Part shown: positions 6,847 through 16,100 of the stretch, piece after piece
Position numbering within the stretch: position 1 is the first letter of the stretch
How the letters are laid out: each line of letters opens with the position of its first letter
Source of the DNA: an uncultured Caryophanales bacterium
Lineage (GTDB): Bacteria; Bacillota_I; Bacilli_A; RF39; UBA660
Reading direction: 5' to 3'
DNA: 46,512 bases
Assembly (NCBI GenBank): GCA_946628005.1
Contig: CAMOWA010000010.1
Span: 1 to 46,512, forward strand
The notes under the pieces: model-generated
The model's database searches: none
Told to the model about the DNA's origin: nothing
Seen by the model: only the letters and a program-made list of their open reading frames with translations
Program-made: the position numbers and the translations under genes

Positions 6847-6993
6847 ATGGAAAAAGATTTCAATTTTATAAAAGAATTAGGGGATAAAGAATTATTAGAT
6901 TTATATGATAAAATTGTTGAACATATTCAATATTTGAAGGAAAATATCATTGTTATATCAGATGGGGGGGATTCTTCTAATGTCTCAAATTGA
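6847..6993 (+). CDS. Small acidic protein, 48 aa
   Basis: ATG at 6847 follows a GAGGTG ribosome site at good spacing. The product (MEKDFNFIKELGDKELLDLY...) is a short acidic helical protein with no signal or membrane segment. Its end, reading ISDGGDSSNVSN, crosses a run of seven G and overlaps the next gene by 14 bases. That G run is also the ribosome site of the next gene, so its main role may be translational coupling. I do not recognise it. Confidence 0.5.
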   Translation: MEKDFNFIKELGDKELLDLYDKIVEHIQYLKENIIVISDGGDSSNVSN

Positions 6994-8590
6994 TGATTTT
7001 TATAGTTTAATGGAAAACGATAAAACTTATGTTGATAATTTTGTTTTAGAAACTCATGAAGGTACGAAACGTTTAAAAGAAAAGTTTCATTTGAATGCAT
7101 CTTTAGAAAGAAATAATTATATAGAGAAAAAGATTGTTGATTATAATCATTCTTTAGAAGTTATTAAGGATGAAATGAAAAATCGCTTTTCACAATTAAT
7201 GCCTAGAGATCGTAGTTTAGAATATGAAAAAGAACTTGATAAGATTGATGCTTATATTAATTTAGTTAAACTCGACTTAGATATTTCTAGTTCTTTTAAA
7301 CTTAATATTTCTTTTGTTTTATCATCTATTCAAGATGATACTTCTTTGGATGATTTAAATTTAGCACTATCTAAGTTTATAGATTTATTTCATCAGTATG
7401 GTATTTCTCTTTCTATTGAAGATTTTAAGTATACTATGTTTACTGAAGAATATATGAGATCTTTTTTTAGTAATGCAGATCAAGAAACTTTTAAAAGAGT
7501 TTTTGAAAAAATATTTTTTACTTGTCCAGATTTAAAAATGCAATTAAAAATGAATTTAATTGATATAATTTCTAAGTATCAAAAGAAGTTAGATCAATTT
7601 GTTTCTTTATATAAGAAGGAGTTATATGAGAAATATTCTGTTAATTCTTCTGATGTTGTTTCAAAATATGTATCTTATCGGGGAGAAGTGGGACAACGTA
7701 TTGCGATGGATGAGTATTATAATACTAAATTGTTTTTAGATTCTAAAAAGAAAATTGAAGATTATATGGATAGTTCTCCTATTCGTGAGAAAAATTATAA
7801 TCTTTTTACTACTACTAAGTATAGTGATTTAGATGAGTTAAAAAAGAAAAATTTTAATGATTCTATTATGGATTTTTATTTGACTTTGAACGAGTTAAAA
7901 AAGTATTATCGATATGAATTTATAATTAAAGATTTAATTGAAAGATATAAAAATAAGGATAGTGTAAAGAATGAATTTCTTTCTAAGAAAAAAGAAATAG
8001 AAAAAGAAGAAAAAACTAGACTTTCTATTTATAAAGATTATTTAAAGGCTTGTGGAATTGGTTTGTTTTCTCATAAAAATTCTAATAAGATGAAAGAATG
8101 TATGTTAAAAATGAATGATCAAGTAAAGAAATTAAATCAATTATATTCTGAATTTAATGATATAGAGATTACTTATTATTTGTCTTCTATTAATAATTCA
8201 GCAAGTATTTATGATTTATTTATGATATCTTTAAAATCATTTCCTTTTTTAGAAAAATGTTTTTTGAATAGAGAAGATTTTATTGATGAGTCATTTCCAA
8301 AAGTTATAGATGAATTTTTTAGATTTTTGTATAATCCAAATAATAGTATTCTTAGAGAAATTAATGTATTTACTGATTATGATTTAGTAGATGTAATTGC
8401 TTCTAAATATCGTTTATTAAATTTAAATGTAACAAATGAATCTATTCAACCTGAGACTATTGATTCTACTTTAGAGAGTTTAAGATTTATAAATTTGATT
8501 CAAAATGTTGAAAATAGTAATACTTCTTTTTCAAATATTTACATTTTATGTAGAATGAAAGATATTTTAAAAAATGAGGAAGAATCTTAA
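6980..8590 (+). CDS. Large cytoplasmic helical protein, 536 aa, unknown
   Basis: The start is placed at ATG 6980 (MSQIDDFYSLMEND), eight bases after a GGGGGGG ribosome site; an in-frame ATG at 6950 has none. The protein is almost entirely helical and charged, with coiled-coil stretches around residues 60-100 and 330-400 (FLSKKKEIEKEEKTRLSIYK). It has no signal peptide and no obvious catalytic motif. One short Gly-containing segment, YLKACGIGLFSHKN, breaks the helices. I do not recognise the family. It lies between the fibre subunit and the extended signal peptidase, so a scaffold or adaptor inside the cell serving the surface system is possible. A terminator follows it. Confidence 0.6.
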   Translation: MSQIDDFYSLMENDKTYVDNFVLETHEGTKRLKEKFHLNASLERNNYIEKKIVDYNHSLEVIKDEMKNRFSQLMPRDRSLEYEKELDKIDAYINLVKLDLDISSSFKLNISFVLSSIQDDTSLDDLNLALSKFIDLFHQYGISLSIEDFKYTMFTEEYMRSFFSNADQETFKRVFEKIFFTCPDLKMQLKMNLIDIISKYQKKLDQFVSLYKKELYEKYSVNSSDVVSKYVSYRGEVGQRIAMDEYYNTKLFLDSKKKIEDYMDSSPIREKNYNLFTTTKYSDLDELKKKNFNDSIMDFYLTLNELKKYYRYEFIIKDLIERYKNKDSVKNEFLSKKKEIEKEEKTRLSIYKDYLKACGIGLFSHKNSNKMKECMLKMNDQVKKLNQLYSEFNDIEITYYLSSINNSASIYDLFMISLKSFPFLEKCFLNREDFIDESFPKVIDEFFRFLYNPNNSILREINVFTDYDLVDVIASKYRLLNLNVTNESIQPETIDSTLESLRFINLIQNVENSNTSFSNIYILCRMKDILKNEEES

Positions 8591-8622
8591 AAAAATGGGT
8601 ATACTATTTTTATAAAATATTT

Positions 8623-8650
8623 ACTATAAAAACTTTTATAGTTTTTTTTT
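8623..8650 (+). terminator. Rho-independent terminator
   Basis: ACTATAAA pairs with TTTATAGT across a four-base loop, followed by eight T. It closes the 6847-8590 unit; a -10 box for the next gene follows within ten bases. Confidence 0.8.
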
Positions 8651-8656
8651 CTATGA

Positions 8657-8662
8657 TATAAT
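8657..8662 (+). promoter_or_regulatory. -10 box upstream of sipW-like gene
   Basis: TATAAT sits in CTATGATATAATG, 31 bases before the GTG start. The -35 position falls in the T run of the terminator and is not well defined, so confidence is moderate. Confidence 0.5.
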
Positions 8663-8693
8663 GTATATTGAGGATAGATTGGTGGTGACTTAG

Positions 8694-10109
8694 GTGAAAA
8701 AAGCTAAGAATATTTTTAAATTTTCTGCTACTGCTTTTTTAGTAATGTTAGTTTTATTATGCATTTATACCTTTGTTGTTACTGATATAATGAAAAAAGA
8801 TTATGTAAATGTTTTTGGATATTCGTACTTTGTTGTTGCGACTGGTTCAATGTCTGGGACAATAGAAGTTGATGATATTATTTTTGTTAAAATTACTAAA
8901 GATGTTAAAGTGAATGATGTTGTTACTTTTAAAAATAAGGATGGAGATATTATTACGCATCGTCTAATAAAACTTGATGGTGCTCGTTACATTACAAAAG
9001 GTGATGTTAATAATGCAAGTGATGAAGCTATCTCAAAAGACCAGATTATTGGACGAGTATCGTTTGTTGTTTCACCTAGTTTTATTTTAAAATGTATTGC
9101 AATTTTTTTGATAATATTTATTTTTTTAGCTTTAGTTAATTTTGATAATATTATTAAAAAGTTTATTATTGGTGATAGTAATAATAAAGAGCCAGTTTTA
9201 CAAAAAAAAGGATTTAATATTAAACAAGATTTAAAAACTACTCAAAGTATTTCTAATGATAATGTGTCTATTGAGAAAAATGAAAATAAAAATGATTCAA
9301 AGACAAAAAACATACAATCTTCTTTAAGAAATGATTCTACTATTGAATTGTTAGAAGATTCTGTTCCTACTAATTCAAATCGTTTACCTGATGATATTTT
9401 TAAAAATCCTAAAAAGAGATTTGAGGAACCTTCGTCTGGTCTTACGGTAACTATTTCTATTGATGAAATGGAAGAGCTTGATAAAATTCATTCAAGGGAA
9501 GTTCTTCAAAAAGAAAGGGAAGAGTTGGTAGAAAATTATGATGATTATCAATTTTCTTATACTCCGATGAAGAAGAAGAATAAGAATCTTCGTGAAAAAG
9601 AGACTATAGATTTTGTTGTATCTATTCTTAAATGCAAGAATAATAGTATTGCTAAAGCTAGAATGAATAAGAAATGGTTAGAAAGATATAGATATGTATA
9701 TAAGTTATGTTTCTTATTATTAACTGGTAGTACTGAATTATTAAATGATGAGATTGAGAGACCTCCTTTTAAAGAGATTTATGATTATGATTTAGATAAA
9801 GTTGGTTTAACTCAGTCTATTAGGAATCGTATATATGATATGCCAATTTATGTTTTTTTAAGAATTTTAACTTATTCTGTTTTATATAATGATGATGAGA
9901 TGTTTGATGGTATTTATAAAATTTTAAAGTATAAGGCTATGATTGATCCTAACAAAGAATTTACTCAATTAAGTCGTTCTGATAAAGAGGCTTTTAAACA
10001 GGTAAATACATTAATTTCTTTTATGAAAAAAGTATCTAATAAATTTGATAATAAACATGTTTTTGAACTTGAAAAAATAGAAAGAATGGTTCAAATAGGG
10101 AAGTATTAG
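8694..10109 (+). CDS. SipW-type signal peptidase I with long C-terminal extension, 471 aa
   Basis: Residues 1-150 are a complete signal peptidase of the SipW/Sec11 (ER) type: a first membrane helix (about 12-30), the catalytic-serine motif VVATGSMSGTIEVDD (Ser52), the histidine motif ITHRLI (His89, where bacterial enzymes of the Lep type use Lys), TKGDVNNASD with acidic residues (104, 110), and a second membrane helix (131-148). SipW itself is about 190 residues; here a further 320 residues follow, first disordered and charged, then a helical domain (about 300-470) with no motif I know. That tail should lie in the cytoplasm. The start is GTG after GGTGGTGA. The gene is only 17 bases from the giant solenoid gene, so the two are co-expressed. 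It is expected to cleave TasA-like preproteins of this locus. Confidence 0.85.
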   Translation: MKKAKNIFKFSATAFLVMLVLLCIYTFVVTDIMKKDYVNVFGYSYFVVATGSMSGTIEVDDIIFVKITKDVKVNDVVTFKNKDGDIITHRLIKLDGARYITKGDVNNASDEAISKDQIIGRVSFVVSPSFILKCIAIFLIIFIFLALVNFDNIIKKFIIGDSNNKEPVLQKKGFNIKQDLKTTQSISNDNVSIEKNENKNDSKTKNIQSSLRNDSTIELLEDSVPTNSNRLPDDIFKNPKKRFEEPSSGLTVTISIDEMEELDKIHSREVLQKEREELVENYDDYQFSYTPMKKKNKNLREKETIDFVVSILKCKNNSIAKARMNKKWLERYRYVYKLCFLLLTGSTELLNDEIERPPFKEIYDYDLDKVGLTQSIRNRIYDMPIYVFLRILTYSVLYNDDEMFDGIYKILKYKAMIDPNKEFTQLSRSDKEAFKQVNTLISFMKKVSNKFDNKHVFELEKIERMVQIGKY

Positions 10110-10126
10110 TTTAGGAAGTGAGAGTT

Positions 10127-13100
10127 ATGATAAGTTTAGTTAAGCAAAAAAAAATCTATACTTTTTTTATCATTGCTCTTTTTTTAACTGTTTTTTCTTT
10201 TGGATTATATTCTTTTATTACAGGTGTTATTTCCTTTGGTGAATTAGAGGATAAATGGGATGGGGAAAGTGTTGCTACTTCATTTCATTCTGGTAATGGA
10301 ACAGAAGATAATCCTTATGTAATAAATGATGCTTCTGAGTTTATTTATTTTCAATCTTTAATAGAAGGGGAACATTATAAAGACTATCAAGATAAGTTTT
10401 ATATTTTAGGGAAAGATATTGATTTTAATAATCATGAAATAACTCCTATTGGTAAAATAATTGATGAGGAAGAGAGATATTTTAAGGGTAATTTTAATGG
10501 AGATGGATTTTCATTATTAAACTTTAAAATTACTTCTTCTACTGTAATAGATAAGATATCTTATTATTCTTTGTTTTCTATTATAGAAAATTCTACTATT
10601 CAAAATATTGGATTAAGAGATTTTAATATTTCATCTTCTATGAATAATGATGATTTATCTTACTTGTCAATTTTAATTGGAAAAGATTATTCTACTATTG
10701 ATGAAAAATCTATTTTAAAAAATATTTTTATAGATGGTTTTACTATAGATACTAATCTTTTTACTAATAAAGATAATAAGATAAATTTACTAGGAATTTT
10801 TGATTATTCAGAAATTACTAATCTTACTATTTTTGGAGAAGTAAAAAGTGAATTTAATTATCAACTAGGGGATTTTTCTACTAATTCATCTATTTCTAAT
10901 ATAGTTGATGGGGTTTTATATTCTGATAAAGTTGATTTAAAAATAAATAACTATTATGTATATAAAGATAATAAATTTTATTTAAATGATGAAGAAATTT
11001 CTTATGATTCAATTCTTTCTAATTTAAATGAAAATTATGGTATTGTTTATTATTGGGATTATATTGATAATGATTTTATAATTAAAAAGTATGAAGAGAG
11101 AAAAAAGGTAGATGTACCTATTTCTTCTAAGAGTTTTTCTTTCTCTATTCGTAGTGTGGGTGCAATTAATTTACATGATTCTGGTACAGAGGGTACTAGT
11201 ATTTATGTTAATGATTTAGATAAGGATTATAATTATTACATGGGTTTAAATTATGCTTCTTCTTCTGATGGAAGTTTGCCTACAAGAGATAATAAGAATC
11301 TTTATTCTACTTCTAATTTAGCTAAGGTTTATATTCATTATGATAGTCGTGATTATAGTGATGATTCTATTTATGGAACAGTTAGTTTAACTGAGAGTTA
11401 TACGGATTATTATTATTATAAATATTATCCTATTATTGATGGGTATGTTACTTTTGATTTGATTGATAATCCTTGGGCAAATCGACCTAATGGACTTGCT
11501 TTTAATGGTTGGGTTACTGATTATCAAGGGGCTGTTGTTAGTTTGGATAATAGTTATTATGTTAGACAGGTTCGTATTCCAGCTAGTAGTTTTATTTCTA
11601 TAGAGTTTAAAACTTCTTGGATTCCAGCAACAATTGTTAATGGTAATAGTTTTTCAGGGCTTAATAGTGCTGGTATGGAATTGTATGAGCCGATTGTAAA
11701 TGTAGATTATGGTGATGTTTCTGAGTATTATGTTTTACGTACTCAACAAGCTTATACTAATTATCCTACTGGGAGACCTATTTATAATTTAAATGGTAAT
11801 CAAATTAATAATAGAAGATGTACTAATTTTTTTGGTTGTCAATATTTGATACAAAGTGATTCTTCTGTTGCAGAAGATGGTGTCAGTTATTATCGGTTAA
11901 CTTTTGCGAATGGAAATTATTCTTATGCTACTTCTGTAGAAGAAGTTGAGCCTACTATCACTACTACTGCACCTTTTGATGAAGGAGAGTTAGTTGCTGG
12001 TAATTTTGAGCAGGTAATAATATCAAATGGTTCTAGCATAGATGGTTATTATGATGAAGATGGTAATATTCTTAGTGGTAGTTGTACTAGAGGACCTTGT
12101 ACTGTTTATAAATATCTTCAGTTTTATGATGAATTAGGAAATGTTAATATTGTTGATTTATCTAAGAATTATTATTATTTGGTTACTAGAGATACTAATA
12201 TTATGGTTTTAACTGGTAATATTTCTGGACTTACTGTTTCTAAACCTGTTACTGTTACTGGTATTAATAATGGTGTTGATTATGGTGGTAGTATTACTAT
12301 TAGTCGTTCTAGTATTGTTTTGAATTCTGATTGTAGAATTGAACAACTATACATTGATAGTAGTTCATATAGTAGTGCTTCTTTGACAACTAATTCATAT
12401 TATATTGGTTATAATTTAATAGTTGCTAATTATCATAATTTAAAAATTGGTAGAGGAATTGAAGTTGCTAATAATCGTAAGATTTCTGGTATTTTTGGAG
12501 GAACTGCTCTAAGAAATGGTCCAACTTATGGTAGTGCATCTAATCCATATCATTATTCTTTAATAGTTGAATCTGGTTTTTATAATAATATATATTTTTC
12601 TGAATCATTTTATGGTGCTGGTACTATGTATTTATATGGTTTATGTACACTTGGTAATGATTTAGATAGAGTTAGTGGGAATAATGACAATTTGGATGTT
12701 TACTATTCTTTTCAAGGCAATGCTGGTAGTTCTTTAACGATGAGAGGACAAAATGATATTGATCGAATTTACGATATCTTTGTTAAAAGTGGTAAGTTTG
12801 GTTCTAGTAAGTCTGATTTATATACTGGTATTTATGTTGGTGGACGTGGTGGAAATATTTATGGTAATAGGGCTATAACTATCGAAGGTGGTTATGTCTA
12901 CACGATAATAGGTGGATTGGGTTCTATATCTAGTCAACAAGATTTGAATTCTGTTTATATTTATATGAAAGCTGGTAGTGTAGATGCTATTTTTGGTGGT
13001 AGTGGTTCTGCAGCAACATATGGTAATAGAATTATAAGCGTTACTGGTGGTACTGTTAATTATTCTATTTTTGGTGGAAGTAATGGTTCAACGATAAATG

Positions 13101-16100
13101 AATCTAGCAGTGATACTGGTATTCTATATGGAGACTCTTATATTTATGTTGGCGGTAATTCTATTATTGGAGTGGAATCTGGTACATTATTTGGAGCAAA
13201 TTCAGGATCAGTATTTGGTGCTGGTGCTGGTAATGATAACAAAGATGGATTAGGTTCTGTTGATAATTCTAATATTGTTATTGGGCTTGATACAACTATT
13301 AATGGTTCTGTATATGGTGGTGGAAATTATGGTTCTGTTGGAGCTCAAAGTACTTCTTCTACTTCTACAACTAATATTAAGGTTTTAGGTGGAACAATTA
13401 AGGAATCCATTTATGGTGGTGGTAATAATAATGGTAGTGGTAACTCTAATAGTGTAACTTCTACTATAAATATTGAATTTGATGGAGGAACTGTTAATAA
13501 TTCTATATATGGTGGTTCTCGTACAAATGGTACAATTTATGGAACTGTAAATCTTTCTGTTAATGGGGGAAAAGTTTTAAAAGATGTATATGGTGGTGGT
13601 GAAGGAGGTTATACTTCTTCTAGCTCTTCAGGTACTTATGTACGAGATGATGTTAATGTTGTTATTAATGATGGTACTATAGATGGTTCTGTTTATGGTG
13701 GTAGTGCATTTGGTACAGTTAATGCTGTTAATGAAAATACTTCATCTTCAACTCATACCACTAATGTTTCTGTACATGGAGGAGTTGTTAAAAAGAATGT
13801 TTTTGGTGGTGGAAAAGGTGATGAAGATTATACTCCAAAAGTTGTTGGAGATATAACTGTTTTAGTTGACGGTGGAAATGTTGGCAGTGTTTTTGGAGGA
13901 TTTGATGCTTCTGGAAAGCCTAGTAATGGTGATGTTGTTTACCTAAATGGTGGAACAATTGGTAATGCTTATGGAGGAGGAAATAATGCTAATCAAGATG
14001 TAACGGATATTCGTTTACAAGGATCAACTATTACGGAAAATTTATATGGTGGTTCAAATTTATTAGGAACCGTTACTTCTTCTAATGTAACTGTTACATC
14101 TGGTAGTGTTAAGGATGTTTTTGGCGGAAATAATATGGATGGTTTAACCATAACTTCTCATGTTAATATAAATGGTTCTACAATTACTGGTAATGTATAT
14201 GGAGGTGGAAATCAAGCTGATACGACAACTACTAATGTTACTATTAATAGTGGTACTTTAAACGATGTATATGGTGGAGGATATTCTGCTGGAGTTCAAG
14301 ATGAAACGAATATAACTATTTTAAATGGTACTATGGGAAATGTATTTGGTGGAAGTAATACGCTTGGAGATGTTGGGGACACAAATATTACTATTAATTC
14401 TACTAATCCTTCTAAAAGTATTTCTGCTGTATATGGTGGTAATAATTTAGGAGGAACTACTAGTACTTCTGATATTGATATTACTGCTGGAGTTATAGGC
14501 AATGTGTATGGCGGAGGAAATAAAGTTGGGCTTACTACATCAGATATAACTGCTGTGGGAGGAAAAATTGATTCTATATTTGGTGGAAGTAATCAAGCAG
14601 GAGATGTTACTACTAGCAATGTTGTTGTTGGAGGTGATTCTTCTTCTGTTGAAGTAGGCTCTGTATATGGTGGTAATAATGAAGGTGGAGTGACTGATAC
14701 TACTCATGTTACGATTCATTCTGGTACTATTCAAAATGTATATGGTGGTGGTAATGAAGCGGATGTTAATAGTACTACTGTTATTGTAAATAATGGAAAT
14801 ATTATTGATGTATATGGTGGTGGTAATGCTGCTAGTGTGCTTGGTAGTACTTCATTAGATATAAATGGTGGTATTATTTCTAATAATGTATATGGTGGTG
14901 GTAATGAAGGAATTGTTTCTGAAAGTACTAATGTTACTATTACAAATGCTAATATTCAAGGAAATGCCTTTGCTGGAGGAAATGGTTCTACTGCAGTTGT
15001 ATATAAGAACTCAACTATTACTATTGATGGAACGACAATAATTGGAACGGACTCATCTACTGCTCCAGATGATGGATGTGTATTTGGTTCTGGAAATGCA
15101 GCATCTACTGGATTAGAAACAGAGAATAATTCTATCGCAACTGTAAATATTGTTGGTGGCATAATCCATGGTAATGTTTATGGTGGCCCTAAGATGGCAG
15201 TTGTTTATGGTACTACTGAGACTAATATTGGTAGTGCTACTGTTAATAATTCTTCTCTTAATGAAAGTGATATTCATATTTATGGAACAGTATTTGGTGG
15301 TGGAGAAAGTAATGCTAGCGGTAGCGAAACATATGATTGGACCTTTATTTCTGTTACGGAAGGAATTAATGTTCATATAGATGGTACGAATTATATAAGT
15401 CATAATCATGATTTTATTATAAATGGTAGTATTTTTGGTTCTGGAAATGCTTCTAGTTCTTCTGGAACATCAAATATTTATGTTAAAAATCTAGGTTCAA
15501 AAGAATTACCTAATCAAGCAATTTCTATTCAAAGGGCTAATTATTTAGAAATTGATTCTTCTGTTATGGAGTTAGCAGGTACTACTGATAGAACTAATGA
15601 GTATTCTGATATTTTATATTCTTTCAATATGATTGATAAAATGGTTATTAAAAATGGTACAACTCTTTTATTAAAACACAATGCTAATATGTTAAAAGAA
15701 TTGTATAGTGGTGTTGATAGTGGAGGAGAATTAGTACCAGCTGTTGTTGATATTGATGATGAAAATAAAACTGTTACTAAAAATGTTGACAATCGTATTT
15801 ATATGATTCCTGGTCAAAATTTAAATGTTACTATTAATCAAAGTGCTACAGCATATGGTAAGGTAACTGGAATGACTTTCTTTGGAATGTATAATTCTTT
15901 TGAAGGTGGTGGTTATCGTTATGGTTTATATGATGATAGTATTCAGTATGGTGATAGTGGAAACGCTAGTTTAGCTATTGTTGGTGGTAGTTATGTTATG
16001 GGACTTCGACATGAAAACCATGATATAACGAAAGATGGATTTTATTCTAACTTTTTGGATGAAGATACTCATGATGAAATTACTACTGCTTATATAGACC

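Noticed and set aside
13045-15310. Regular repeats in the giant gene as a CRISPR array
   Set aside because: The repeats are in frame, of varying length and sequence, and encode solenoid turns. CRISPR repeats would be nearly identical with even spacers and no long coding frame.
15113-15792. Minus-strand frames within the giant gene
   Set aside because: They are rich in Ser/Thr/Ile with no ribosome sites and lie fully inside the 2,652-codon gene, so they are antisense shadows of its Gly/Asn/Val-rich coding.
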